A stretch of 64,000 bases of DNA from Gallionella sp. Lineage in GTDB: Bacteria; Pseudomonadota; Gammaproteobacteria; Burkholderiales; Gallionellaceae. The DNA is taken from NCBI GenBank assembly GCA_028710525.1, contig JAQTTY010000001.1:124001-188000 (forward strand). The letters are read 5' to 3'. The notes beneath the pieces are model-generated. The model was given only the letters and a program-made list of their open reading frames with translations. It was not told where the DNA came from and made no database searches. This document shows positions 10,186-21,783 of this stretch, one piece after another. Within the stretch, counting starts at the first letter, position 1. Each line of letters begins with the position of its first letter. The translations under genes were made by a program, and so were the position numbers.

Positions 10186-11049
10186 TTAGCGAAGCAGATA
10201 GTCGATCACGATTCCAGCAAACACGGCCGCGCCGAACCAGTTGTTGTGTAGGAAAGCTTTGAAACAACGTTCGCGCTGGCGGCCTCGAATCAGGAGAAAG
10301 TGATAAGCGGCTATGCCTTCGGCTGCGATCAATCCTAGGAAATACCACAAGCCCATACCAGACATCAGTCCCGCTAGGGCCAGCAGCACGAGTGCCATGG
10401 CGTAGCAAGCCATCACGGCCAACACGTCATAACGCCCGAATAACAAAGCAGAGGAGTGGATGCCGAGATGGATGTCGTCGTCCCTATCCACCATCGCGTA
10501 CTCGGTGTCGTAGGCGATACACCAGAACACATTCGCCAGTAGCAATACCCAAGCGACAGCCGGCACGTTGCCCAGCGTGGCGGCATAGGCCATGGGGATG
10601 CCGAAGCCGAAAGCGATGCCCAGATAGGCCTGCGGGATAGCGAAGAAGCGTTTGGAAAAGGGATAGCTGGCCGCCAAAAACACCGCAGGGATGGAGAGCA
10701 ATAAGGTCAGTCGATTCAGCGGCAATATCAACAGCAGTGCGGCGATGGCTAGACCCGCCGCAAGATAGAGCGCCTCGCGCGGCGCGACTAGACCACTGGT
10801 GATAGGGCGTGCTTGGGTGCGCTTGACATGTTTGTCGATGTGGCGGTCAGCATAGTCATTGATGACGCAGCCCGCCGAGCGCATCAGCACCGTACCGAAT
10901 ACGAAGATGCCCAAGATGAGTAGGCTGGGATGCCCTGCGCCTGCTAGCCACACAGCCCACAGCGTGGGCCAGAGCAAGAGGAGTATGCCTATGGGTTTGT
11001 CGAGGCGGGTGAGGCGGTAATAGAGGCTGAGACGTGCTTGGATATTCAT
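10186..11049 (-). CDS. ubiA: 4-hydroxybenzoate octaprenyltransferase
   Basis: Membrane prenyltransferase that joins 4-hydroxybenzoate to the polyprenyl chain in ubiquinone synthesis. 287 residues with about eight membrane spans. Both Asp-rich motifs are present: [19 protein letters not shown] near residue 65 and [12 protein letters not shown] near residue 180. Last gene of the ridA-recG-ubiC-ubiA minus-strand run, 24 bp after ubiC. Confidence 0.96.
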   Translation of the reverse strand: MNIQARLSLYYRLTRLDKPIGILLLLWPTLWAVWLAGAGHPSLLILGIFVFGTVLMRSAGCVINDYADRHIDKHVKRTQARPITSGLVAPREALYLAAGLAIAALLLILPLNRLTLLLSIPAVFLAASYPFSKRFFAIPQAYLGIAFGFGIPMAYAATLGNVPAVAWVLLLANVFWCIAYDTEYAMVDRDDDIHLGIHSSALLFGRYDVLAVMACYAMALVLLALAGLMSGMGLWYFLGLIAAEGIAAYHFLLIRGRQRERCFKAFLHNNWFGAAVFAGIVIDYLLR

Positions 11050-11073
11050 GCGGATATTCTAACCTGCGTCGCC

Positions 11074-11604
11074 TTATTTCAGCGCGAGGATGCGCGGCAA
11101 GAATACTTCGGTGACTAGTAGCGGCGCCCCATGTAGATGGAATAGCGAGCGTCGTGCATACAGCACAGTCGGTGTAGTACTAAGCACTGTTGCGGCGCGC
11201 TGATAGAGCGGGTGATGCGGGCGCAGTGCAAGATAGTGCAAGGGCTGCCGTCGTACCAGTGGATGGGTGAATAGCAAACTGCCCAGTGAGCGATTTCCCA
11301 AGCCGCTCATGGCCTGCCAAGCGCCACTTAGATGTTCAGCGGCGCAAGTGCTATGGGCGAACACCACGGGTAGTCCGTCGGCATGCAGATAGACCTCGCG
11401 TGAATAGGCATGACTACGCGCGGTCAGCCCTAGTACGCTGGATTCGTCATATGCGATGCGCGCCAGCCCATGCCGTACCGGCACGACAGAGAACTGCTTG
11501 CAGCGCTGTTGGATGTGCCGCGTCAAGGAGCCGTGGTCGTGCATCCACGGTGCGAAGCCTGCGGGAAGTTGGGGCAGAAATCTGGGCCAGTCGTGTCGCT
11601 TCAT
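11074..11604 (-). CDS. ubiC: Chorismate pyruvate-lyase
   Basis: Makes 4-hydroxybenzoate from chorismate, the first committed step to ubiquinone. 176 residues. The central REVYLHADGLPVVFAHS and LGNRSLGSLLF match UbiC. ubiA, which uses its product, follows directly; recG ends 3 bp before the UbiC start codon. Confidence 0.92.
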   Translation of the reverse strand: MKRHDWPRFLPQLPAGFAPWMHDHGSLTRHIQQRCKQFSVVPVRHGLARIAYDESSVLGLTARSHAYSREVYLHADGLPVVFAHSTCAAEHLSGAWQAMSGLGNRSLGSLLFTHPLVRRQPLHYLALRPHHPLYQRAATVLSTTPTVLYARRSLFHLHGAPLLVTEVFLPRILALK

Positions 11605-11607
11605 GAT

Positions 11608-13791
11608 CTACACATGCAGATAATCGTGTTTGTTAGCCATCCAGCGTTGCAGATGCGCGCGTGCGGCATCGGGATGATGTTGCAGCAAGCGGTCTGCCAC
11701 ACTGCGCGCTTGTTCCAATAAGTCCTCGTCCATCGTCAGGTCGGCGAAACGCAGCATTGCTACGCCGCTCTGGCGCGCACCCAGCAACTCGCCGGGGCCG
11801 CGTAATTGTAAGTCTTGTTGTGCGATGACGAAGCCATCGGTGTTCTCGAAGATCACTTTAAGTCGTGCGCGTGCCAGCTCGGAGAGCGGCTGCTGGAACA
11901 TCAAGATGCAAGTGCTCTGTGCTGCGCCGCGCCCAACACGCCCACGAAGCTGATGGAGCTGCGCCAGTCCCATACGTTCGGCATGTTCGATGATCATCAG
12001 GCTAGCATTGGGCACATCCACGCCGACCTCGATGACGGTTGTGGCGACCAGCAACTGAGTCGCGCCGGATTTGAAGTCAGCCATCGCGGCGGCTTTGCTC
12101 ACATTATCTAAACGACCATGCACCAGACCAACACGCAGCTCGGGAAAAGTCGTGCGCAAGGTCTCGTAGGTCTCTAACGCGTTCTGCAACTCTAGCGTCT
12201 CTGACTCTTCGATGAGTGGGCACACCCAATACACTTGAGCACCCGCAGCACAGGCACTCAGCACACGTGCGCACACCTCATCACGTCGGGCATCACTCAC
12301 CAGCTTGGTGACGATGGGTGTACGTCCCGGCGGCAATTCATCTATCACCGATACATCCAGATCGGCGTAATAACTCATCGCCAGTGTGCGCGGGATGGGC
12401 GTGGCGCTCATCATCAGTTGATGTGGTTCATGCGAATTACCCCCATCCCCGTTGCCCCCTCGCTGCGCTCTCCCCCACTGCGAGGGGGAAGGGGACGCTT
12501 CCCTCCCCATTTCAGGGGGAGGGTTAGGGAGGGGGTTGGAGCTATTATTTGTTGCGGCACTTGAATGAAGAGGTTGAGACTTTGCTTTGCCCTTGCTGCG
12601 CAAAGCCAGCCTTTGTTGCACGCCGAATTTGTGCTGCTCATCGACGATGACCAGCCCCAGTTTTTTGAATTCGACACTGGCTTGAAACAGCGCATGGGTG
12701 CCAACCGCGATCTGTGTGGTGCCGTCTGCGATATGTGTAATCGCCTGTGTCTTATCCTTCTTCTTCAAGCTACCCGATAGCCATACTGGCGTCAGACCTA
12801 AGGGTGTCAGCCATTCGCAAAGCTTTAGATAGTGCTGTTCGGCGAGGATCTCGGTGGGGGCCATGAACGCCACCTGATAGCCGTTCTCTATGGCTTGCAG
12901 CGCGGCTAGTGCAGCGACCACAGTTTTACCGCTGCCCACATCACCAAGCAACAGGCGCTGCATGGGGTGACCTAGCGCGATGTCGTGCGCGATCTCGCTT
13001 AGCACTTTTTGTTGCGCATGGGTTAGTCGGTAGGGCAGGGCCTTAAGCAATTGCGGGACGAGATTCTTCTTAGCGACTAACTTAGGTGCGATTCGTTTGC
13101 CACGTTCGCGGTGATGCACGCGCATAGAAAGTTGTTGCGCCAACAGCTCATCGAATTTGATGCGTTGCCAAGCAGCGTGATTGCGTTCTTCTAACTGCGT
13201 GGCCGAGACATCTGGACTGGGGTTGTGCAGCAACTTGATGCTCGATGCAAAGTCGGCAAGCTGCAGCTCTTGCACCACAGCCTCGGGTAGTGTGTCGTTG
13301 AGCGGCAACACTTCCAGCGCGTTGAGGATGAGCTTGCGCAAGATAGGTTGCGCGAGTCCGGCGGTGGTCGGATAGATAGGGGTAAGGCTGGTACTGAGTG
13401 GCGTGGCCTCGTTCGCGACGCGGCATTTGGGATGCACCATCTCCATGCCGTAATAGCCCATACGCGCCTCGCCTAGCGCGCGGATCGCTTGGCCCACCGC
13501 GAGTTGCTGTTGTTGGCTGGGATAGAAATTCAGAAAGCGTAGATACAACTCGCCCGTTTCGTCCTGCAGCCGACACACTAAGGTGCGGCGTGGACGGAAA
13601 GCCACTTCGTTATGGGTGATGATGCCCTGGACTTGCAAGGTCTCGCCGGGCTGTAGCGAGTCTATAGTGACGATGCTGGTCTCATCTTCGTAGCGCAAGG
13701 GCAGATGTAAAAGCAACTCGCTGCGATGATGCACACCCAGCTTGGCGAGCTTGGCTAAGGTCGCCGGTGTGATTTTTGCAGGTGTGCTCAA
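11608..13791 (-). CDS. recG: ATP-dependent DNA helicase RecG with an in-frame repeat insertion
   Basis: Branched-DNA helicase that remodels stalled forks. 727 residues. Wedge/OB domain first ([14 protein letters not shown]), then Walker [24 protein letters not shown] (motif II), [11 protein letters not shown] (motif III) and QLRGRVGRG (motif VI). Between motif II and III about 45 extra residues rich in Pro, Ser and Gly are encoded by a GC-rich repeat (about 12430-12580); the frame stays open. Start is TTG at 13791, whose last two bases belong to the ridA TGA, so the two are coupled. Confidence 0.95.
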   Translation of the reverse strand: MSTPAKITPATLAKLAKLGVHHRSELLLHLPLRYEDETSIVTIDSLQPGETLQVQGIITHNEVAFRPRRTLVCRLQDETGELYLRFLNFYPSQQQQLAVGQAIRALGEARMGYYGMEMVHPKCRVANEATPLSTSLTPIYPTTAGLAQPILRKLILNALEVLPLNDTLPEAVVQELQLADFASSIKLLHNPSPDVSATQLEERNHAAWQRIKFDELLAQQLSMRVHHRERGKRIAPKLVAKKNLVPQLLKALPYRLTHAQQKVLSEIAHDIALGHPMQRLLLGDVGSGKTVVAALAALQAIENGYQVAFMAPTEILAEQHYLKLCEWLTPLGLTPVWLSGSLKKKDKTQAITHIADGTTQIAVGTHALFQASVEFKKLGLVIVDEQHKFGVQQRLALRSKGKAKSQPLHSSAATNNSSNPLPNPPPEMGREASPSPSQWGRAQRGGNGDGGNSHEPHQLMMSATPIPRTLAMSYYADLDVSVIDELPPGRTPIVTKLVSDARRDEVCARVLSACAAGAQVYWVCPLIEESETLELQNALETYETLRTTFPELRVGLVHGRLDNVSKAAAMADFKSGATQLLVATTVIEVGVDVPNASLMIIEHAERMGLAQLHQLRGRVGRGAAQSTCILMFQQPLSELARARLKVIFENTDGFVIAQQDLQLRGPGELLGARQSGVAMLRFADLTMDEDLLEQARSVADRLLQHHPDAARAHLQRWMANKHDYLHV
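12436..12541. repeat. GC-rich palindromic repeat inside recG
   Basis: Contains acccccatccccgttgcccc, ctcccccactgcgaggggga and cagggggagggttagggagg, which pair with each other. The same kinds of string occur in the fis-purH spacer and in pepD. Here it is translated as part of RecG. Confidence 0.75.
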
Positions 13792-14174
13792 TATTGCAGA
13801 ACGAGTACACCATCCGCCTCAACCAGTGCGTCGCGTGGCAAGGAGGCCACGCCGACAGCGGCGCGAGCTGGATAAGGCTGGTGGAAATAAGTTGCCATGA
13901 TCTCGTTGACCTTGGCGAAGTGAGCTAGGTCGGTAAGGAAGATATTGAGTTTGACCATATCGTTGAGGCTGCCACCCGCAGCATCGGCTACGGCACGCAG
14001 GTTTTGGAACACGCGATGGATTTGCGCTTCGATACCTTCAACCATCTGCATATTGGTGGGGTCAAGGCCGATCTGACCTGATAGGTAAACGGTGTTATCC
14101 ATACGCACGGCTTGTGAATAAGTGCCGATAGCGGCGGGAGCATCGGGTGTCTGGATGATGAATTTAGTGGCCAT
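13788..14174 (-). CDS. ridA: RidA/YjgF enamine-imine deaminase
   Basis: 128 residues. Hydrolyses reactive 2-aminoacrylate and related enamines. Family motifs: [28 protein letters not shown] and a C-terminal [19 protein letters not shown] containing the catalytic Arg. The start at 14174 has an AAGGAG 6 bases upstream. First gene of the ridA-recG-ubiC-ubiA run. Confidence 0.95.
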   Translation of the reverse strand: MATKFIIQTPDAPAAIGTYSQAVRMDNTVYLSGQIGLDPTNMQMVEGIEAQIHRVFQNLRAVADAAGGSLNDMVKLNIFLTDLAHFAKVNEIMATYFHQPYPARAAVGVASLPRDALVEADGVLVLQY

Positions 14175-14216
14175 TAGGTTCTCCTTAATAAGCGCGGATA
14201 TGAAGTAAAAAACTTG

Positions 14217-14333
14217 TCCACTAAAGACACGAAAAGCACGAAAGTAAAACACAACAAGTTCTAGTTTGTGGCAGCTTACAAATGAATGAACCCGATTTGG
14301 TTTTGTTCGTGTTATTTCGTGCTTTTTGTGGAC
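14217..14333. repeat. Long inverted repeat tccacgaaagacac..., copy B
   Basis: Left arm 14217-14243 (tccactaaagacacgaaaag...) and right arm 14306-14333 (...tttcgtgctttttgtggac), with about 60 unmatched bases between. Located in the spacer between pgm and ridA. Same family as 8747-8848 and 63307-63466. Confidence 0.85.
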
Positions 14334-14348
14334 AAAAGTTTTTATGTT

Positions 14349-15983
<1,635 letters not shown>

Positions 15984-16139
15984 CTATTTCCCTGTGAGCA
16001 GTTATCGAAGTTTCATGTGTTCCAGCGCGCCATTTTACACGCCGCACAAGGGCTGGGGAGTCCTTGGAACCTGATTTTTTCGGGCTAGGTACGGCTATCG
16101 CTTAGAATGCGCGCTCGAAAAAATCACTCAGTATCTCCT

Positions 16140-16694
16140 ATGGCCATCAAAGCTACCGTACACAAAGCCACGCTGCAGATCGCGGATATGGATCGCAACT
16201 ACTATGCCGATCACACGCTTACGCTGGCGCGACATCCTTCCGAGACCGACGAGCGCATGATGGTGCGCTTGCTCGCCTTCGCCCTATATGCCGAGGAATA
16301 CCTGACCTTCGCGCAAGCCATGACCTCAGATGATGAACCTGACCTGTGGTGCAAAGACTTGACCGGCGCGATACAGAACTGGATCAACGTCGGTCTGCCA
16401 GATGAGCGCATCCTGCGTAAAGCCAGCGGACGCTCCGAGCAAGTGGTGCTCATCATCTATGGTCGTTCCGCCGATATCTGGTGGCGCGATAACAAAGATA
16501 AATTGCAGCGCTTGCACAACCTCACTGTGCTCAAACTCGCTCCGGCCGACACCTTGGCGTTGGCCGCATGGGCGGCGCGCAATATGGCTATCCAGTGCTC
16601 GATACAGTCACGCCATCTGATGTTGACTAGCGATGCGGGTATGTTGGAAGTGTCGCCCGAAGTGTTGCAGGGCAGTTTTCGCGAGGGTATGTGA
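16140..16694 (+). CDS. yaeQ: YaeQ family protein
   Basis: 184 residues, full family length. YaeQ has a PD-(D/E)XK nuclease-like fold, but its function is not established. Recognised from MAIKATVHKATLQIADMDR and RHPSETDERMMVRLLAFAL, both highly conserved. Start at 16140 fits the family. Its TGA overlaps the ATG of the next gene. Confidence 0.92.
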   Translation: MAIKATVHKATLQIADMDRNYYADHTLTLARHPSETDERMMVRLLAFALYAEEYLTFAQAMTSDDEPDLWCKDLTGAIQNWINVGLPDERILRKASGRSEQVVLIIYGRSADIWWRDNKDKLQRLHNLTVLKLAPADTLALAAWAARNMAIQCSIQSRHLMLTSDAGMLEVSPEVLQGSFREGM

Positions 16695-17065
16695 TGGCAG
16701 CTTGTCCCTGTGGTGCTAAAGACTATGCAACGTGTTGCGCGCCTTATCATCAGGGTGCGGCTGCACCCGATGCGCAGGCGTTGATGCGCTCACGTTACAG
16801 CGCTTATGTATTGAAACTAGAAGACTATCTGCTCGCCACTTGGCATGTCAGCACGCGCCCAGAAAAGCTGGAGCTACTCGCTGACAATAGCAAATGGTTG
16901 GGCCTAGAGATCAAGCGTCACGAGGTGCAATCGCCCGAACAGGCCACGGTGGAATTCGTGGCGCGCTACAAGGTCGCGGGTCGCGCCTATCGCTTGCACG
17001 AGCTCAGTCGCTTCGTGCGCGAGGATGGACGCTGGTATTACCTAGATGGTGATTTTAAGGGTTGA
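16694..17065 (+). CDS. YchJ-like SEC-C motif protein
   Basis: 123 residues. The N-terminus CPCGAKDYATCC is a SEC-C-type zinc site, followed by an NTF2-like YchJ domain (LMRSRYSAYV, YLLATWH, VEFVARYK, GRWYYLDGD). Function unknown across the family. The ATG shares one base with the yaeQ stop, so they form a coupled pair. Confidence 0.9.
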   Translation: MAACPCGAKDYATCCAPYHQGAAAPDAQALMRSRYSAYVLKLEDYLLATWHVSTRPEKLELLADNSKWLGLEIKRHEVQSPEQATVEFVARYKVAGRAYRLHELSRFVREDGRWYYLDGDFKG

Positions 17066-17214
17066 TCTTGTCAGTGGCAGCTGCAAGCTAGGTGTGTTTA
17101 TGTCCACAGATGCCGAGTGTGGCGGCATTGCGTAGTATTTATGTTCAGTGTAACTTCTCGCCAAACGCATCCTAGTCTGGATGTCCTGTATTACATGTGC
17201 TGAGGATAATTGTC

Positions 17215-18123
17215 ATGACACAAAGCCAAGCCACACTTGCCGTGCTATTCGCAGATATGTGCGGTAGTACCGCGCTCTACGAGAAACTTGGAGAAGAGCG
17301 CGCCAAACGTGTCATCGCGCAGTTCGTCCTCGACCTAGGGGCCGAGGTCACCAAGTACAAAGGGCTGGTGATCCGCAGCGTGGGCGATGAGGTGTTGTGT
17401 ACCTTCCCAAATGCTGAGGTCGCGATGAATGCGGCCTGCTCTATGCAACGCGCCATCGCGCGCGGTATTTACGATGACGACCAAACGGTCAAAGTGCGCA
17501 TCGGTTTCCATTATGGTGAGGTGACCTGCGAGGATGGCGAAATCTCGGGCGATACCGTCAACGCCGCTGCACGCGTGATGTCCATCACCCGCGCCGACCA
17601 GATCATGACCACGCTGCCTGCCGTGAATAATCTGCCGCCGGGCCTGCGCAGCCAGTTGAACCAAGTGATGCGCGCCGAGTTCACTCAAAAACAAGGTTTC
17701 TTTGAGATCTTCGTGGTGATGTGGGAACCGGAAGACATGATCATCACTCGTGTCGGCACGCCCTCATTTCGCAAACCCTCTCCCAGCAACAACGTGCTGA
17801 TCTTGCGTTACCAAGGCAAGACCGTGGTGGTGAACAATGACAGGCGCTCGGTGATTTTAGGTCGTGAGAAGTATTGTGATATCTATATGGTGGGCGAATA
17901 TGTGTCGCGTGAACATGCGCGTATCGAGTTGCAATCGGACAAGTTCACGCTGATAGACCAAAGTACCAATTCAACCTATGTACGCACCAAGGAGGGTGAT
18001 ATCCACTCCTTGAATAAAGACGAGATGAACTTGCTTGGATCGGGCACGATCAGTCTAGGAGAGCCCTACTCGCACGATCCAGTAAATTTGATCGAGTACA
18101 GTATCAGCTCGGGTGATCGCTAG
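17215..18123 (+). CDS. Class III nucleotidyl cyclase domain with C-terminal FHA domain
   Basis: 302 residues, no membrane span. The N-terminal half is a class III cyclase domain: FADMCGSTALY (first metal Asp), SVGDEVLCTF (second metal Asp), and SGDTVNAAARV. At the place of the usual specificity Lys before the GD motif there is Arg (VIRSVGDE), so base preference is unclear. The C-terminal half is an FHA domain (VILGREKYCDIYM, VSREHARIEL, NSTYV) that would bind phosphothreonine. Start at 17215 gives a clean N-terminus. Confidence 0.85.
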   Translation: MTQSQATLAVLFADMCGSTALYEKLGEERAKRVIAQFVLDLGAEVTKYKGLVIRSVGDEVLCTFPNAEVAMNAACSMQRAIARGIYDDDQTVKVRIGFHYGEVTCEDGEISGDTVNAAARVMSITRADQIMTTLPAVNNLPPGLRSQLNQVMRAEFTQKQGFFEIFVVMWEPEDMIITRVGTPSFRKPSPSNNVLILRYQGKTVVVNNDRRSVILGREKYCDIYMVGEYVSREHARIELQSDKFTLIDQSTNSTYVRTKEGDIHSLNKDEMNLLGSGTISLGEPYSHDPVNLIEYSISSGDR

Positions 18124-18133
18124 CCTTCAGGTT

Positions 18134-18961
18134 TCAGCCCAACCACTTGTCCATCCGTTCATACAGGCTGAGCAAGATCTCAAACAGGATGAGCAAGATC
18201 ACATACCACTCCAGCTTGTGCAACTGCTTGTTGTCCCACACGTCCGAAAGCGTTTGTGCAGTGTCCGAGATGAGGCCCAGTTTACGGTTCAACGCGGCCT
18301 GACGTTCGTTCAATTCGAACTCATCTTCCAAGCTCGCATACAAGCCGCCTAGATGAGGGAAGTTCCATAGCGTCTCAGGTTTGTCGCCTATCTCAGCGCG
18401 TCCCACCATGCGATGTTCGATGAGTAGCATATTGCCGATCTTGGAAAGTAGCTTCTTGTTACTGGCACTCACCTTGCCGTGCGTAGCCAACTCCTGAGCC
18501 AGCGGCTCTATCTTGTCGAACTCGCCCGCCACTTTCTTCTCATACAAGCTCAACACCAGATTCTTGCTCAGCGCATCGGCGATGATCTGCAGTTTCTCCA
18601 GCGACACGCTATCCAGTGACACTGTCCCGCTCTGTATGCCGATGTTGTTCAAGTCGCAATGGATGTCCAATTCCTCAACCTCGGGTGTTGCATAGGCATT
18701 GCTGAGTGAAGGGCGCAGCGCTTCGATGAAGCGCGACTCGTCGGCTACCGCCACGCCGAACAGCACCACCACGCCGTAGCGGAACAGCACCGCGATACCA
18801 CCGGCTGCATCCACTTGCACCGTCAAGGGCGTGGTGGATAGGCATTCAGTGAGCTTGAATTGTTTGAGGTCGAGACGGTCGCCCAGCAGCAGCGCACGTG
18901 CTTTGATATCACTGCGGCTCTTGAGTGCGAGGGTGCTATGTCCGGCGGTGTGTTTATTCAT
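18134..18961 (-). CDS. RMD1/YagE family (DUF155) membrane-anchored protein
   Basis: 275 residues. Recognised by LFRYGVVVLFG near residue 60, the DSVSLEKLQIIADALSKNLVL helix and the C-terminal region LEWYVILLILFEILLSLYER, a single membrane span as in yeast Rmd1 and related mitochondrial proteins. Bacterial function is unknown. Convergent with the cyclase-FHA gene, with 10 bp between stops. Confidence 0.82.
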   Translation of the reverse strand: MNKHTAGHSTLALKSRSDIKARALLLGDRLDLKQFKLTECLSTTPLTVQVDAAGGIAVLFRYGVVVLFGVAVADESRFIEALRPSLSNAYATPEVEELDIHCDLNNIGIQSGTVSLDSVSLEKLQIIADALSKNLVLSLYEKKVAGEFDKIEPLAQELATHGKVSASNKKLLSKIGNMLLIEHRMVGRAEIGDKPETLWNFPHLGGLYASLEDEFELNERQAALNRKLGLISDTAQTLSDVWDNKQLHKLEWYVILLILFEILLSLYERMDKWLG

Positions 18962-19016
18962 GACAGTGTGCTATTTGAACTGCGGTGACTCACACTAACG
19001 CTGTGACAGTGTCGCG

Positions 19017-19892
19017 TCAAACGCTGCTGCGCTGGAACAACTGCACGCCCCAGCGATGTGTGGCTAGTCCCAGCAAGATCAAGCTCGCACCTATCCACAC
19101 TTGAGGCAATACCGCCTCGTTGTTGAGCGTGTGGCCAAGTAACATCGCCAGTACCGGCGTGATCAGATTGATCAGCGCGACACGGCCCGTGTCCATGTGT
19201 TTGATGAGATAGTAGTAGAGCAAAAATCCCAGCACCGAACCCACGCTGCCCAGATACACGATAGCGCCCAAGGCGCGCGGCGCAATGTCTTGCGGTATAT
19301 GACCATCGAATAACCACCAAGCCAGTAAGAAAAAAGGGAAGGCGACCAAGAGTGAGCCGCAGGTGGTGGCCAGCGGTGGGCTGTCGTCGCCTATCTTCTT
19401 GATCCACACCAAGCCTAGCGCCTGCATCACCACTGCGATGAATAGCGCGACTAAGCCCCAGGCCGCGCCTACCGCCAGCCCGCCACGGAACACCAGCAGC
19501 AAGCCGGCTAGCCCTAACAGCATGCCCGCCAGTTTGTTAAGTGTGAGCGATTCTTCTTTGAGCCATAGTGCCGCACCCAAGCTGGTGATGAGCGGCGACA
19601 AGCCGAACAGCAGCGAGATCATCCCCGAGCTGACGTATTGCGAAGACCAGTAAGCCAAGATCATCGTCCCTGCCATGCTGGTGCCGCTGGCTACATAGCT
19701 GTGCAGGGCGCGTTTATGCAGATGCGGACGGATGCGCAGCAGCGCCAGCAAGGCCACACAAATTAGCAGCCCCAACGCCATGCGCGACAACACCGCGAAG
19801 CTAAAGCCCGCGCCTTCTGCGCTCCATTTGATGGCCAATGGCGTGGTCGACCAGATCAGAATGACGATGAAAAATGCGAAGGAGGGTGACAT
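19017..19892 (-). CDS. EamA-family (DMT superfamily) transporter
   Basis: 291 residues with ten hydrophobic segments in two EamA repeats. The start WSTTPLAIKWSAEG and the second-half YLGSVGSVLGFLLYYYLIK with the terminal TPVLAMLLGHTLNNE match drug/metabolite permeases. Substrate cannot be told. Confidence 0.87.
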   Translation of the reverse strand: MSPSFAFFIVILIWSTTPLAIKWSAEGAGFSFAVLSRMALGLLICVALLALLRIRPHLHKRALHSYVASGTSMAGTMILAYWSSQYVSSGMISLLFGLSPLITSLGAALWLKEESLTLNKLAGMLLGLAGLLLVFRGGLAVGAAWGLVALFIAVVMQALGLVWIKKIGDDSPPLATTCGSLLVAFPFFLLAWWLFDGHIPQDIAPRALGAIVYLGSVGSVLGFLLYYYLIKHMDTGRVALINLITPVLAMLLGHTLNNEAVLPQVWIGASLILLGLATHRWGVQLFQRSSV

Positions 19893-19988
19893 CTGCGCGC
19901 GGCGGGAAAGAGGGCTGCGGATTATTGTCGAAAGTGCGTCCGTCTGCAGCGTTTTTTGAAAACGTCCCGCTCTGTTAAAGTCCGCCCT

Positions 19989-20708
19989 ATGAGCAAAACA
20001 TTACCCCTAGACAAAATCCTGCAATCCCAAGGTTTCGGCACACGCAAATGGTGTGCCGAATTGATAGAAGACGGCGAGGTGTGCGTCAACGGCGCGGTCG
20101 TCACTGATAGCGGTGCACGCGTGGCGACGGATGGCCTGCAACTCACTGTGTATGGCGAGGCATGGCCGTATCGCGAGCGTGTCTATATCGCCCTGAACAA
20201 ACCCTCTAACTATGAGTGTTCGCGCAAGGCCAGCCATCACCCCGGCGTGCTTAAGTTATTGCCTGAGCAGTTCGACCGGCGCGACGTGCAACCGGTCGGG
20301 CGGCTAGATCACGACACTACCGGTTTGCTGCTGATGTCGGACGATGGCCCCTTTATCCATAGACAATCATCACCCAAGCATCATGTGCCCAAGATCTATG
20401 TCGCGACCACGCACGAGCCGGTCACTGCGGCGCTGGTCGAGCAGTTGCTCAAAGGCGTGAAGTTGACCGACGAACCCGAGACGTTGACCGCGGTGAGTTG
20501 CCGCCAGTTGGCCGAACACGAAATCGAGATCGTGCTGGCAGAAGGCAAATACCATCAGGTGAAACGCATGTTGGTCGCGGCGGGCAACCATTGCGTATCT
20601 TTGCGGCGCGCTCAGATAGGCTTACTCAAGCTGGACGACCTCAAGCTAGCCGTGGGTGAATGGTGTTATCTGGGTGATGCGGAACTTGCCCTGCTCAAAC
20701 CGGTCTGA
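19989..20708 (+). CDS. rsuA: 16S rRNA pseudouridine(516) synthase
   Basis: 239 residues. An S4 RNA-binding domain (LDKILQSQGFGTRKWCAELI) precedes the synthase domain, whose catalytic Asp lies in PVGRLDHDTTGLLLMSDDG. KPSNYECSRK and KYHQVKRMLVAAGNH fit RsuA rather than RluB/E/F. Start at 19989 gives the S4 domain immediately. Confidence 0.9.
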   Translation: MSKTLPLDKILQSQGFGTRKWCAELIEDGEVCVNGAVVTDSGARVATDGLQLTVYGEAWPYRERVYIALNKPSNYECSRKASHHPGVLKLLPEQFDRRDVQPVGRLDHDTTGLLLMSDDGPFIHRQSSPKHHVPKIYVATTHEPVTAALVEQLLKGVKLTDEPETLTAVSCRQLAEHEIEIVLAEGKYHQVKRMLVAAGNHCVSLRRAQIGLLKLDDLKLAVGEWCYLGDAELALLKPV

Positions 20709-20773
20709 ACCCAGCGCATCGTATAATCCGCGCCGCAATTCCCCCATAACTATTTGCTTAGAAAGATAACAAC

Positions 20774-21430
20774 ATGAACGTCATGCAAAAAACTTCCGCG
20801 CTGGTATTGATCACCCTGTTGGGTGTGTCCGCCTGCTCACAAAAGCCTTCTTCCGAAGAGATCGCCGCGCAAGTGAAGATCGCACTGGAACAAGAGCGCG
20901 CCCAAGTGGCAGCACAAAACGCAGCATCTTCACCCGTTGTCGCTCCAGCCGCAGCACCAGCGCCAGTAGTGGTTGAGCCAGCTCCTGCGCCAGCACCAGC
21001 ACCCGTCGTACATAAAACCGCGCCGACTCCCAAGCCCAAACCAGTCGTACATACAGCACCTGCCAAGGCTGAGCCTGTAGCCGTGCTGAAACCTATCTGC
21101 TCTAACTGCGGCGAAGTAGTGGCGGTGAACGTGGTTGAAGTGGCAGGTAAAGGCTCCGGTCTGGGCGGTGTCGCCGGTGCAGTGGTTGGTGGACTGGTTG
21201 GTAATCAGGTTGGCGATGGTCGCGGTAAGGATGTCGCCACAGTAGTCGGTGTCGTTGGCGGCGCGTTCGCTGGCAATGCCATCGAGAAGAACGCCAAGAA
21301 GACCAAGCGTTATGACATCGTGGTGAGGATGGAAGACGGCAGCGAGCGCACGCTCAGCCAAGTGACCGACCCTATGCTGGTGAACGGCCAGAAGGTCAAG
21401 ATCGAGAATGATGTAGTCGTAAAGAACTAA
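20774..21430 (+). CDS. Glycine-zipper 2TM lipoprotein
   Basis: 218 residues. The lipobox LLGVSAC gives an outer-membrane or envelope lipoprotein. A long Ala/Pro-rich linker (about residues 50-105) is followed by ICSNCGEV and a glycine zipper (GSGLGGVAGAVVGGLVGNQV ... GVVGGAFAGNAIE), as in SlyB-like and RcsF-neighbour proteins. Probably an envelope structural or stress lipoprotein. Followed by a strong terminator. Confidence 0.82.
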   Translation: MNVMQKTSALVLITLLGVSACSQKPSSEEIAAQVKIALEQERAQVAAQNAASSPVVAPAAAPAPVVVEPAPAPAPAPVVHKTAPTPKPKPVVHTAPAKAEPVAVLKPICSNCGEVVAVNVVEVAGKGSGLGGVAGAVVGGLVGNQVGDGRGKDVATVVGVVGGAFAGNAIEKNAKKTKRYDIVVRMEDGSERTLSQVTDPMLVNGQKVKIENDVVVKN

Positions 21431-21445
21431 GCGATACAGCAGTCA

Positions 21446-21479
21446 AAAAGAGAAAGGGGCGCAAGCCCCTTTCTCTTTT
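21446..21479 (+). terminator. Rho-independent terminator
   Basis: Perfect stem aaaagagaaaggggc / gcccctttctctttt around a gcaa loop, 15 bp, ending in a T-rich arm. It closes the glycine-zipper lipoprotein gene. Confidence 0.92.
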
Positions 21480-21783
21480 GCGGCATAAGAAGCTGGGACT
21501 TACACCCGCGTAGCGGTTAAAATCCGCCCTTCCCCAATGCCATGCAAACCTTGAAAGCCTCTCAAAATCCAGAATTTCGGGATGAAGCGCAAGGAGCCGC
21601 GCAGCGAATGACGCGGACATATCAGATTGATAGGCTAGGAATGAGCGACAACGGAGTTGCGGTGAGACTTACCTTTAGGTTAGTCGGTGCCAAAAACGCG
21701 ACACCGAGATTCGCCCGAAATGTACCAAGCAGGCAATCCACGCCGTGGATGCTCGCAAAAATGAATTTTTAGAGGTTTCCAAA
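21480..21783. other. Spacer upstream of rbgA, no confident gene
   Basis: About 300 bases after the terminator. A 76-codon plus-strand frame (21542-21772) exists, but its protein looks like no family and its composition is not gene-like. There are several short internal repeats. A structured leader of rbgA or a small RNA is possible but not shown. Confidence 0.4.

Noticed and set aside
21542..21772. 76-codon frame upstream of rbgA
   Set aside because: No ribosome binding site of note and no recognisable protein features; retained only as an unexplained spacer.
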